Source: Atherix ibis (taxonomy: Eukaryota; Arthropoda; Insecta; Diptera; Athericidae). From it: a DNA stretch of 64,000 bases. The position numbers and the translations under genes were made by a program. The first letter of the stretch is position 1. Each line of letters starts with the position of its first letter. The stretch is from assembly GCA_958298945.1 (NCBI GenBank), contig OY282605.1:22608811-22672810 (forward strand), read 5' to 3'. This document shows, in pieces, positions 54,283 to 64,000 of the stretch. The notes under the pieces are model-generated. The model did not search any database. It was not told the DNA's origin and was given only the letters and a program-made list of their open reading frames with translations.

Positions 54283-55505
54283 TGGCCGGAAATGGTACTG
54301 AAAACAAGGAAAAAACGCACTTAAAAGCAGATTTTTTTAAATTGTTTTCTCATTGGTTCTCGTTAAAACAAGCACGAAAAATGGAACCGGTTCTTTTTCT
54401 GCAATTTAGCTAGGAAACAAGCAGTGACGTAATTGCCGGAAATGGTACCAAAAACAAGAAAAAAACACACTTAAAAGCAGATTCTATGTGCATTTCCAAA
54501 ATGTAAATGAACATGACAGTTCATACAGTTTACGTGGCAAAAAAACGTTTTCTCATTGGTTCTCGTTAAAGCCCAGCAGCAAAACAAGCTTGAAAAATAG
54601 AACCGGTTCTATTTTGTTGCAATTAAGCTTGGAAACAAGAAACGACGTAATTTCTTGCACCGCAACAATATTTTTTTTAAATTTTCAATAAACAATTTTC
54701 TTTATATATTTTGCCGGAAATGGTACCAAAAACAAGGAAAAAAGTCACTTAAAAGCATATTTTGTGTTGCATTTCCAAAATGTAAATAAGCATGAGGACT
54801 CATGAAGCTCACGTGAGAAAAAACGTTTTCTCATTGGTTCTCCTTAAAACCAGCAGCAAAACAAGCACGAAAAATAGAACCGGTTCTATTTCTGCAATTT
54901 AGCTTGGAAACAAGCAGTGACGTCATTTCTTGCACCGCAACATAATTTTTTCATAAACTTTAAACAAACAATTTTCTTCATTAATTTCGCCGGAAATTGT
55001 ACCAAAAACAAGGAAAAAGGACACTTAAAAGCAGATTTTATGTTATGTTGCATTTTTAAAATGTAAATGAACGTAAGAGATCATACAGCCTCACGTGAAA
55101 AGAAAACGTTTTCTCATTGGTTCTCGTTAAAGCCCAGCAACAAAAAAAGCACGAAAAATAGAACCGATTCTATTTTGTGCAATTTAGCTTGGAAACAAGC
55201 AGTGCCGTAATTTCTTTTCATTAATTTTAAGCAAACAATTTTCTTTTTATATTTCGCTGGAAATGGTACCGAAAACAACGAAATAGACACTTAAAAGCAG
55301 TTTTTTTAAAATGTTTTCTCATTGGTTCTCGTTAAAACTAGAAGCAAAACAAGCACGAAAAATAGAACCGGTTCATGCCAAGGAATTTACCTCAGTGTGA
55401 GCTTTTAACCCCGCGTTTCCGGAACTCTATAATGGACCCCAATTGTGTTCTGCGACTTTATAATGGCCACAGGGATAAGCAGTGACGTAATTTTTTGTAT
55501 CGCAG
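54283..55505. repeat. Satellite-like array of ~275-bp units
   Basis: Unit starts (GCCGGAAATGGTACCAAAAA type) lie at about 54285, 54433, 54713, 54988 and 55254. The first unit is shortened. Each unit has, in order, ACTTAAAAGCA, TTTTCTCATTGGTTCTC, CACGAAAAATAGAACCGGTT, GGAAACAAGCAGTGACGTAA and an AT-rich end. The AACCGGTT palindrome is at 54385, 54601, 54878 and 55366 (AACCGATT at 55162). TGACGTCA is at 54918. An I-like retrotransposon fragment interrupts the last unit. Confidence 0.88.
55378..55468 (-). mobile_element. I-like retrotransposon fragment inside the satellite
   Basis: Ninety bp match the duplicated 3' blocks of the I-like element: AAGGAATTTACCTCAGTGTG, CCCCGCGTTTCCGGAACTC, TATAATGGACCCC and TATAATGGCCACAGG, as at 12440-12540. 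It replaces DNA between the AACCGGTT site and the AGCAGTGACGTAA part of the unit. Confidence 0.85.
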
Positions 55506-55890
55506 CCAGCACGGTAGCAAGTAAGAAAACAAGTAGGAGGAGACAATGTATAATATTACGATTGATTCTGATCATATTCTGATTCCATCGATTGAGAAAA
55601 TTAGTTTACCTTCTATACTTCGGTAAAGGGAAGTATAATTAGTTTTAATGAATTCTAAAATTGTGAGGAGACAAAATAGGAAATATTAATTTTTTCACTC
55701 ATACTTCTTTTGTGAACTTTCTTAATTCTTTTTCTGCAATATTTTTTAAAAACTCTATTAAATACTTTCAAATTAGAATTAAAACGGTTTTTTTAATTAA
55801 TTTAACTTCAGTTAAAATCTGAATTAATTAAATTTTAATTCTTGAAAATTAAAAGTCAGAATTTTTATTCACAAATTCAAATTGGTAAGT
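55506..55890. other. AT-rich spacer between two tandem arrays
   Basis: Nothing recognised. Confidence 0.6.
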
Positions 55891-56250
55891 AACTGCGCTA
55901 TAGACAAACAGACAAATTGTGACGGTGCTACAGGCAGAAAGGCAAATTGTAACTGTGCTACAGGCAGAAAGACAAATTGTAACTGTGCTACAGGCAGAAA
56001 GACAAATTGTAATTGTGCTACAGGCAGAAAGACAAATTGTAACTGTGCTACAGGCAGAAAGACAAAGTGTAACTGTGCTACAGGCAGAAAGGCAAATTGT
56101 AACTGTGATACAGATAGAAAGACAAATTGTAACTGTGCTACAGGCAGAAACACAAATTGTAACTGCGCTACAGGCAGAAAGACAAACTGTAACTGCGCTA
56201 CAGGCAGAAAGACAAATTGTAACTGTACTACAGGCAGACGGACAGATGCA
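55891..56250. repeat. 30-bp minisatellite, 12 units
   Basis: Exactly 360 bp are organised as twelve 30-bp units of the type CTACAGGCAGAAAGACAAAT with TGTAACTGTG between. The central units are nearly identical and the first and last diverge. Because 30 is a multiple of three, several frames stay open. One gives a ten-residue repeat NCNCATGRKT; the minus strand gives QFVFLPVAQL. There is no evidence of translation (no flanking exon or conserved start). Confidence 0.95.
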
Positions 56251-59200
56251 ACCGAATAATGCTGTTTAATGCCGACGTTTTTTCAAAATCCGTACTTGAA
56301 GGTGTTTTTTCTTCAACATAAAAATACAGATGTGTATAGGAGAAGTAGGTTTAAAATTTTGTTTCCAAAGCGGGGGAGGGGGATTCAATCAATTTGCGTT
56401 GTAAAAAAGAAAATTAGTTGGTAAACAAACCAAATAAACATAACTACGACGTAAGTGTTATACTTTGACGATTTCGTATGGTTTGAGTTAAAAATAACTG
56501 TCTACTAAAGACAGCACTCATCTCTGAAGCTTTTTTAGAATAGCAAAACTTTCCCAATGGATGACAGCTATTGAATCAAAGGCTTTATGATGGCAAAGCT
56601 TATTAACACAATTAAACTGTGCTTTCAATAAAAGCTTTTAAACCAGACAAATGTTGTTCACACAAAGTTTTTTGTTTTTATTTTAATATAAATAAATAAA
56701 AATAAATAAACAATCTGCATTGAATAAAAATAATTAAAATTTTGGTATTCATTTTATTTGATTTTTATACAAAACTAAAAGCTAATAATTAGTAATTAGT
56801 AATAAAATTAGAAAACATATTTGGAAGCTTTCAAAAAATTGCTATTGACTTTGTTAGGTTTATGATTATATTTTCATGGAAAATTTAACAAAAAAAGAAA
56901 AAAACCGTTGAAAAACTTAATATATTAAATAATAATATAGCAATTAAATACATATTTGGATGAGATTAGAACAATTTCAAGTTTATTAGCAGATTTATAG
57001 AATTTAGTAAATTTTTCCTATTACCAAAAAATTGTTGAATGGCAACAAATCCCAATCGAAACGAAAAAGGTATTCTGCTGACTTCTAACATAATTGTGAT
57101 CAACTCTTAATTTTTTTAATAATATTTCAGTATATTTTTAAAGGGTAACTACACCAAACAGTTAAATCTAAATAATATTTCTCTATGTGAATTTAATTTA
57201 ATTGTGAAAAGTGAACGTGTATGCGCATGAAGCAAGGGTAAATGACCTTATGTGTATATCGTTTATGTTGAATTTTGAATGAAAACAGAAACAATTTTCA
57301 ACATAAATGGAATTAAAACTGAAGAAAATCTGCACGAATATATTGAATACTATATACAAACAATTTGCAACATTTTCCAAAAAAGGCAAACCTTTAGTAG
57401 AACCGGAGCTAAGAATGTTTGAGATAATGTCGACTGACCGACCGACCGACCACCACCTTCTATAGTATCTGACTTTGGACAAAGAGACTTAACAAACGGA
57501 TAAAAGGTAAAACTAGTACTACACATTACACTATGTTATACGTTGAAATTTCAAAGATTCTGCAATGTACTTGAAAAAAGATTGTATATTTTTAGAATTT
57601 CCCCCTCAGATCAAGAATAGAGTTTATAAAGTCAATAACTTTAAGCATATTCCAATTATTCGTCATAATCAATATACAGTTTTGTTGTTGGAATATATAG
57701 TATTATTTGAAGATTTTGAATAATAACAATTTTTACTTTAGGAATTTTTTTAAAATTCGATCAAAAATTTTTTGGATTTTACCTAAAAAAAAAAAAAAAA
57801 CACGGTACGCGCATACCTGTTTGGTAATATTACTACAATATATTTGTGTCTCGCTGAGTCCTTTTGTTTGGTATGGAATTGAAAAATGTCCGGAAATTCA
57901 TAAGAGTATCGGTCATTAGTCAATTAGAAGAACAGAAATGGTCCAAAGAGACTCTTTGTGAACTCTGGTTGGGATTCATCGCTGGGCTTTCATATTCTCA
58001 GAAAATTAAAATTTCACTTCAATCGAAAATGCACACTTTTTTCCCCCCAAATAATGTCGAACTTTCGAAGGCAATTTTCTTCCTCAACAACACAACACAC
58101 CCCCCCCCCCCCCCATCACCCAACACCCTACAAAAAATCATAAGATTTATATACGAATTTTTAAAATTGTTCTCCTTCATCCTGTCGTTAACCTTTGTAG
58201 AAGAAGACTTTGTCTTTTTACAAAAAAAAAAAATGTTCCCGTAAAATTTACGGTAAAACTGCACAATCATCCGTTAATTATTATGGTTGGGGAAAAAAAG
58301 GAGCTCCTATACTTCTTTTAGGTATTGTTAATAATTTTTTTTTGCTGGGGTTTTCGCAATAGCTTAAGCCTCTTAGTAATATCATCAAATATTCACGTAG
58401 TAGCTGAATTCTTTCCAGTTTACCTATTTTTTATCTGTTATAGAATTGGATGTTCTGCGGTCAATTACTTATGTCGGTTTTATGTTTACGTTATTCATTC
58501 ATAAATATCGATACTATGAGCTGTCAGGGTATTCCCCCCCATCAGGTATGTGCGTAAGCTGACAAGATTTTTACAAAAACTCAAATAAAAAGAAGAAAAA
58601 CATCAACAAACAACTTGTCTTAGTCACAACTACTAGTATTTACTTAAAACAATTTCCATTCATCTTTATTTACTTACAATATTTTTCTTACCGAGAAAAA
58701 TCATTATTAACTCATCTAATATACCGTGGCTTATCAGACATGTTGGATAGTAGTTAAAAAGAATTTTGCTGTGAAATATTTTCATTTATGGAAAAAAAAA
58801 ACATCTTCGAAAATGGATCAATCTGAAAGACATCAGGAAAAAACGAAATTTAGTCACCAAAAATTATAATTACTAATATAAATCAAAGTCGCTTTTTTTT
58901 CATATGATACATAAATTATGTACAGCTGTTGACAATAAAAATAAATAAAAAATGACTCGAATTCGATAAGAAAGCGATGATTATTAATTTAAATTGATAT
59001 TCATTATTTTTTTTTTAAAGAATTTCGAATTTTTCTTATTTCTGTTTAACGAAATAATTAACGACACAAATTTTTCTTTCTTTTATTAATATGGAAAAAT
59101 TACTTCACATTTTATTATGAGCAGTACTGATTATTTTGTGGTTTTAACAAATTTAGTCAAAAAATAAGTTCTTTTTGGAATAATTCTTAGTAAAGTCTTT

Positions 59201-59434
59201 GTCACAGATACTCATAGGGGAAATAAACTTATTTATTTTAATAATTAACTAATGAAAAAAAAACTTAAAAATAATGATAATATCTGGAAGAAGTGGTGGT
59301 TAGATTATTTTGTAACGAAATATCCATTTTATAGTTTGTAAAATGTAATCAAATATCATTTTGTAATTATTACAATTAAAAATTTTTTTTTGTAAAAAAA
59401 ATTATTTTTTATAGACCATTTTTTTCCAATTTTA
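56251..59434. other. AT-rich region without a recognised gene
   Basis: It contains a GACC-type tetranucleotide run near 57435, a C15 run at 58100-58114 and several frames under 130 codons that are low-complexity. A frame at 57864-58244 crosses the poly-C run and is not credible. No TIR pairs or transposase text found until 59435. Confidence 0.55.
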
Positions 59435-59816
59435 TTGGGTGAATGCAAAAGTTATGACCGTTTTTTACATATACAATTAAAAATTTTTTTTTAGATTTGT
59501 ATTATTTATTTAATCAATAATATAATTTCTATCCGTTCTTATAACCTTCTTCTGTCTTTCTATCAACTTATTAATACCATTAGTGTAAAATTCCGTAGAT
59601 TTTGATGCGAAAAATGTAGTAAGGGATGTTTTTACCTGCTCTATTGTATCAAATTTTTTATCATTTAAAAAATTTTGCATTGATCGGAATATGGTAACTG
59701 AAAATTGGAAGGAGCAAGATCTGGAGAATACAGTGGATTCTTGATAACATCCCAATTCAGCTTGTGTTGGGTCATCATAGCCACTTGTGGTCGTGCGTTT
59801 TCGTGATGAAACACTA

Positions 59817-61050
59817 CGAGGGTCGTTCAATAAGTCCTTAGAAAATCCGAGAAATTGCGCTCGTAGTGTCGGTAAAGATTTTCAGCTCGATCAATTTCTA
59901 TCGTCGATTAAAGTTAACGACATTTATTTGTGCATAACAATGGAAAAAAGCGAGTTTAGGGCTGTCATCAAACATCTCCATTTGAAAGGCTTAAGCCCGA
60001 AAGAAATCAAAGCCGAGTTGGATGCAGTTCATGGCACATCTGCACCTGTGTTTGCGACGGTTTACAATTGGGTGAATGAATTTAAACGTGGCCGTTCATC
60101 CACAAAAGATGAACATCGTTCAGGACGCCCAGTTGAGGTGTCTACTCCTGAAATCATCGACAAAATCCACGATCTGATTTTGAACGATCGGCGAATTAAA
60201 GTGCGCGAATTAGTTGAGGCCACGGGCATATCACAAGGTACAGTCGCTTCAATTTTGCATGAAAAATTGTCTGTGAAAAAAATGTCAGCAAGATGGGTGC
60301 CGCGTTTGCTCTCAGAGGAGAATAAGCGCAATCGTGTAGTGGACTCTGAGGCTATGCTGGCACTCTTTCATCGCAATCCTGCCGAATTCCTTCGTCGATA
60401 TGTCACTGTGGACGAAACCTGGATACACTACTACACTTCAGAAACGAAGAGACAGTCATCACAGTGGATTTTCAAGGGTGAACGGGCTCCGAAGAAGGCA
60501 AAAACTGTGCCATCGGCCGGCAAGGTGATGGCCACGGTCTTTTGGGATTCGCAGGGCATCATTTTTATCGACTACTTGGAAAAAGGAAAAACAATAACAG
60601 GAGCGTATTACGCGTCGTTATTGCAACGGATGAGCGAGGAAATCAAAGAGAAACGCCCCCATCTGAAGAAGAAAAAAATCCTCTTGCATCAGGACAATGC
60701 GCGTGTGCCCACCTGCGCTGTTTCCATGGCCGAAATTGTGGAATTGAGAACGGAATTGTTGCAGCATCCCGCTTATTCACCAGATTTGGCCCCGAGTGAC
60801 TATTTTCTTCTCCCCAATCTGAAGAAATGGCTTGGCGGACGACGGTTCACTTCCAACGAGGACGTCATTGCTCAAACGGATGAGTATTTTGCAGAACTTC
60901 CGAAATCCTATTTTTCGGACAGGATAAAAATTTTGGAAAAACGGTTGGAAAAGTGTATAGAGCTAAAAGCAGATTATGTTGAAAAATAAATTTTTTTTTT
61001 AAAAACTGTTTTTTTCAATCTTTTTCTAAGGACTTATTGAACGACCCTCA
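59817..61050 (+). mobile_element. Full-length mariner with intact transposase
   Basis: The element has 1234 bp with TIRs CGAGGGTCGTTCAATAAGTC (left) and the complement TGAGGGTCGTTCAATAAGTC (right). The TA target duplications are at 59815-59816 and 61051-61052. The ends differ only at the second-to-last position (a CpG transition). It sits inside the older mariner 59435-61830 in opposite orientation. Its sister at 19047-20090 is an internally deleted copy. Confidence 0.95.
59940..60989 (+). CDS. Mariner transposase, DD34D, complete open frame
   Basis: The protein has 349 residues from MEKSEFRAVIKHLHLKG. An upstream in-frame extension to 59787 crosses the TIR and is unlikely to be used. Two helix-turn-helix regions are present: HLKGLSPKEIKAELDAVHG and KVRELVEATGISQGTVAS. 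Next is the linker SARWVPRLLSEENKRNR. Catalytic Asp residues are in RYVTVDETWIHYY, LLHQDNARVPTCAV and YSPDLAPSDYFLLP; the last two are 34 residues apart, the mariner signature. It ends GDYVEK-like (KADYVEK). It cuts and pastes its element at TA sites in the nucleus. The product looks full length. ARVPTC differs from ARVHTC in the 19047 copy, which may matter for activity. Confidence 0.95.
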   Translation: MEKSEFRAVIKHLHLKGLSPKEIKAELDAVHGTSAPVFATVYNWVNEFKRGRSSTKDEHRSGRPVEVSTPEIIDKIHDLILNDRRIKVRELVEATGISQGTVASILHEKLSVKKMSARWVPRLLSEENKRNRVVDSEAMLALFHRNPAEFLRRYVTVDETWIHYYTSETKRQSSQWIFKGERAPKKAKTVPSAGKVMATVFWDSQGIIFIDYLEKGKTITGAYYASLLQRMSEEIKEKRPHLKKKKILLHQDNARVPTCAVSMAEIVELRTELLQHPAYSPDLAPSDYFLLPNLKKWLGGRRFTSNEDVIAQTDEYFAELPKSYFSDRIKILEKRLEKCIELKADYVEK

Positions 61051-61879
61051 TACCCCTTTTCTGTTGACCAATTCTGGTCTATCCTTTTGAAGGGCGATGT
61101 TCAATTTGGATAATTGCTGACAATATCGTTCTGCTGTAATTGTCTGATTACGTTCCAAGAGTTCAAAATACACAATACCCTTACAATCCTACCAAACACA
61201 AAGCCATCATTTTTTTGATGGATTTCGGCTTTCGAAGTTGTTAATGGGGCTTGTCCAGGTATAGCCTAATGTCTTTTTCTTGTCACGTTGCTGTACACGA
61301 CCCATTTCTCATCTCCCGTTACCAAACGATGCAAAAAAGGTTAATGTTTTTGTCTCGCACTCAAAGCAACGCACGTTGAAACAGGATCCAATAAATTGGC
61401 AGCCGACAATTGATGAGGTATCCAAACGTCGTACCGCGAAACCATCCCCATACGCTTCAAATGTCTTAATACGGTTGTTTGGTTGACGTCCATCATCGAC
61501 GAGATCTCCCTGGTGGTTAGACGTGGATTGGTGTCAATTATGACTTTTAACTTGTCGTCATCAGACTTCAATGGCCGCCCGGTACGGGGTTTATTAATTA
61601 GTGAAAAATCCCCAGATCGGAATTTTGTAAACCATCTTTGTGCCTGGTTTTTTGATGACATTTGTTCCATACACTTCGCAAATGTTTTTGGTTGCCACAC
61701 TGGCGGTATTGTCTTTACGAAATTCATAAAGTAAACAATGACGTAAATGCACTTTATCGACCGACATTTTGAAAAAATACAAGGGCTCTTCACTGTACTC
61801 TGGCCAGGCCAAAATTGAATTTTATATTTTTAACGTTACAGCATGCGAACTTCTTTTTATACAAAAGTTTCTTAAATGG

Positions 61880-62870
61880 TTCAGAAAAACGGTTCATTGT
61901 ATAGTCCTTGTGACAATTGTGACTTGTGTTTATTCATCAACATTAAAAAACCCCTAAAAAAAAGACCTTATTTTGATACTGTAAAAAAAAAACCTAAAAA
62001 AATGTCATTTTTGAAAAGGAATTCCTGTGGTTCCGTAGCCTCCTTATTTATGACCATAGCTCTTGTGATCTGTCCTTTATTCGTCAAGATCAAAAAGAAC
62101 GTCATTTCGATACAAGAGACAATAACTTCTTAAGGAGGGTGATTATGAAAAGGGGGGGGGGGGGGATGTTGTTTGGTAGGTGCATGAAGAAGTGGAAGAC
62201 GATTGTTGCTTTAGAATGGCATTATTTAGCGTTCGAAATCTGATAAATATGTGAGACTTTTGAAGGACTTCTATTTTTGAAGGACTTATTTTTATAAAGA
62301 TGTTGTTTAAATGGCTCAGAAACAGACAGTTAGATTGTCCGACATTACAAGAACCCTGGTCACACGGTCATCTTCATTAGAGAAAAGGGAATTTTTGTGG
62401 TTTGCTAGCCCTACTATTTTTCTGACCATAGCCTTTGTGATATGTCTTTATTCGTCAAGATAAAAAAAAATACACCAAAAAGACTTTTTCTGTGTGGTTA
62501 CAGAGGCGGGTATTTTTACGACTTTCTTCAAATAGGAAAATCGATGGCAAAGCCTACGCCAAAAGTCAGGATCCATTTTTGGCGGTTTTTAGGATCTTGA
62601 CAATGTCAAACCGGTCCACCGAAAAATGTTGGGCCCTTAACGCCAAGTTGGCATTTAAAACATATTACTCTGAATTGGGAAGCGTTTTTCCTTTCGAGTA
62701 CCTGTAGGAACGCCTACCAGAATTTCAGGGTTCACACCCCTAAAGCACCCTAAAGGGTTCGCACCTCATTGTTTGAAGGCGATTTCGGTTGAAGCCTTCC
62801 AGCACTACCACGAAGAGTATACTTCGGTCTCGTGGCGAAATTCCATTTGGTAATGAGATTAACGTTACGC
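61880..62870 (+). pseudogene. Mariner relic with a repeated catalytic-motif segment
   Basis: The text CDLCLFINIKKPLKKRPYFD (61920-61980) follows the CDLFLFPKIKKPLKG..FDT pattern around the third catalytic Asp. Similar, more decayed segments occur at 62040-62115 (CDLSFIRQDQKERHFDT) and 62400-62490 (CDMSLFVKIKKNTPKR). Further on, LKAISVEAFQHYHEEY (62775-62825) matches the C-terminal AFQ.C.E.W part. A G14 run lies at 62152-62165. No open frame remains. Confidence 0.5.
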
Positions 62871-63105
62871 TAAATGGTGTGATTTGCCATAACAAGGAGA
62901 ATAATTTGAAAAAAATTCTCATGGCTTTCTCGCTTCCCTACTAAAGTCCAACATCGATGGTTGTAATGTCGGATATTTTTCAGTTTTGTTTAATAGAAAA
63001 CGTTAAATAAACAGAAAAAAAACGACCTTGATTTTTGCCGGAACAATGGGAGTGTGGCGTTCCCATCGTTCCGATTCGAGTTCTGTTGCAACACTATACC
63101 TTACC
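62871..63105. other. Spacer, nothing recognised
   Basis: Mixed-composition DNA between two mariner relics, without a recognisable motif. Confidence 0.5.
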
Positions 63106-63986
63106 TATTTGACCAATTCTGGGCTTTTTTCTTTAAGTGAATCATTCAATTTGTCCAACTGATGACAGTACACTTCAGAATTGATCGCTGCGTTGTTCGG
63201 TAGAAGCTCAAAATAAACAATTCCTTAGAAATCCCACATTTTTTTTTGATGAATATTGGCATTCGAAGTGCTTTGAGCCAATTAATCTTTTCTACTCTAG
63301 GATCTTTTGCGCTTAACATTGTTGCAGACAACTCATTTCTCGTCCACACTGATGATATGGTATGCTTTAAAAATGGATCATTTTCTTAGCGTTTGAGAAG
63401 CAAATCACAAACGTCAATGCGACGGCACAAATTTTTTCCGTAAGAAGATGAGGAACCCATAAGTCGAGCTTTGAGATAAAACGTAGCCGTTTCAAATGAT
63501 CATGAATAGTCCAATTCAATAAATTTAATCTCTCAGCGATCTCACGAGTTGTTATTCGCCGGTTTGCATCAATAAATGCCTTTAATGTGTCTTCATCAGC
63601 TTCAACTGGTCTTCCAGAACGTGGTGCATCTTCGAGATCAAAATTGCCGGATCGAAATTTTGCAAACCAATTTTGGCACTGGGGCTCACTGAACACATCT
63701 TCTCCATACACATCGGATAATTTTTTTCTTGCTCGAACAGCATTTTTATCTTTTCTACAATAAAAAAGGAAAATATGCCGAAAATGCAGTTTTTCACTTT
63801 TCATATTTAAAAGGGTATCAACCAAAAACTACTTTGCAGAATCAATCGAATTTGTCACAAGCAAGCCTTGCTATGTCAGCTGTCAAAATACATATGATTA
63901 TGGGGCTTAAGTGTAAAGTTGGTTGTGAAAAAATACAATTAAGTCCTCTGTTGGGAAACAACGAAATTACTTTCTTGACAACCCAA
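63106..63986 (-). mobile_element. Mellifera-like mariner, 3' truncated
   Basis: The outer end is CAACCCAA at 63986 followed by TA (TIR TTGGGTTGTCAAGAAAGTAA). The 5' UTR shares GTAGTTTTTGGTTGATA with 29150. It breaks off at about 63106, before the second catalytic Asp, so about 400 bp of the 3' part and the other TIR are missing. Confidence 0.88.
63146..63804 (-). pseudogene. Mellifera-like transposase, N-terminal two thirds
   Basis: From ATG 63804 the text is MKSEKLHFRHIFLFYCRKDK, then SEPQCQNWFAKFRSGNFDLE, DAPRSGRPVEADEDTLKAFI, TTREIAERLNLLNWTIHDHL and LDLWVPHLLTEKICAVALTF. It is open for about 145 codons before the frame shifts near 63390. The next open piece (63146-63349) has SSVWTRNELSATML, the first-Asp region with Asp lost (VDEK reads VWTRNE), and NCISKELFILSFYRTTQRSI-like text. 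Dead copy. Confidence 0.85.
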
Positions 63987-64000
63987 TATTTATTATGAAA

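Larger units (their letters stand above)
59435..61830 (-). mobile_element. Mellifera-like mariner interrupted by a younger mariner
   Basis: The N-terminal part (61767 downward) reads MSVDKVHLRHCLLYEFRKDN, FTNW-like text and the QTTVLRHLKRMGM HTH. It goes on to DCKGIVYFELLERNQTITAE, ALQKDRPELVNRKG, ending at TA 61051-61052. After the insertion it resumes at 59816 with HHENARPQVAMMTQHKLNWD (second Asp now Glu), YSPDLAPSNFQL, SMQNFLNDKKFDTIEQV and IRTDRNYIID near 59515. The left end TTGGGTGAATGC (59435) follows TA. The right TIR is not seen. It is frame-shifted in several places. Confidence 0.85.

Noticed and set aside
55891..56250. CRISPR-like array
   Set aside because: Units are contiguous 30-bp repeats with no unique spacers, in a eukaryotic context.
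55869..56269. Three long frames over the minisatellite, one Cys-rich
   Set aside because: A 30-bp period keeps frames open automatically. There is no start context, splice site or flanking coding sequence.
57864..58244. 126-codon frame across a poly-C run
   Set aside because: The Pro-rich part comes from the homopolymer, and the rest lacks motifs and has AT-rich intergenic composition.
59787..59939. N-terminal extension of the intact mariner transposase
   Set aside because: It begins outside the element and runs through the TIR. Homologous copies start at MEKSEF/MKKSEF, so the start at 59940 is preferred.

Overview
This is AT-rich nuclear DNA from an insect, most likely a dipteran. The evidence is a MADF-BESS gene with a small phase-1 intron, a TATA/Inr-type core promoter, and a very large load of Tc1/mariner and non-LTR retrotransposon remains. 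There are no bacterial-style operons, no CRISPR array and no tRNA or rRNA that I could recognise. I infer the order from transposon and gene families, not from a species match.

Layout. About 1-44 kb and 59-64 kb are a transposon graveyard. At least seven mariner lineages can be told apart by terminal inverted repeats (TIRs) and transposase text: (1) Mos1-like, with ends CCAGGTGTATAAGC; (2) ends CGAGGGTCGTTCA; (3) ends CGAGGGTTGTATGATT; (4) a DD41D, rosa-like lineage with the motif WPPRSCDLTPLDYFLWG; (5) ends CGAGGTCTGTTCAAAAAGTA; (6) mellifera-like, with ends TTGGGTTGT; (7) ends TGATAAGTCAGTG. They are mixed with 5'-truncated R1-like retrotransposon 3' ends (near 2.4-4.4, 6.9-8.9, 14.7-15.9 and 22.6-23.0 kb), an RNase H-bearing I-like retrotransposon (12.1-13.4, 48.9-50.6 and 55.4 kb) and one Jockey-like reverse transcriptase scrap (34.1-34.7 kb). 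One mariner, at 59817-61050, has an uninterrupted DD34D transposase and sits inside an older mariner. Nesting, segmental duplication and tandem duplication are common and give a relative order of events.

The 44-59 kb stretch differs. It holds a strong core promoter near 44.27 kb with a start-stop uORF and a splice donor, and a 2.2-kb degenerate A/T array (46.0-48.2 kb). The one convincing host gene, a two-exon MADF-BESS regulator of 354 residues, lies at 52084-53645. After it come a roughly 275-bp satellite with repeated CCAAT, AACCGGTT and TGACGT motifs (54.3-55.5 kb) and a 12-unit, 30-bp minisatellite (55891-56250).

How the parts relate. The MADF-BESS gene probably encodes a sequence-specific DNA-binding protein. 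No neighbouring host gene can be shown to work with it. The transposons are mostly dead copies that lost one or more catalytic aspartates. The only element that looks able to encode a full transposase is the one at 59817. No new multi-gene system is visible. The most unusual items are the mariner-derived fold-back element (18386-18892), the mariner-mariner chimera (junction near 32548), the motif-bearing satellite and the orphan promoter.
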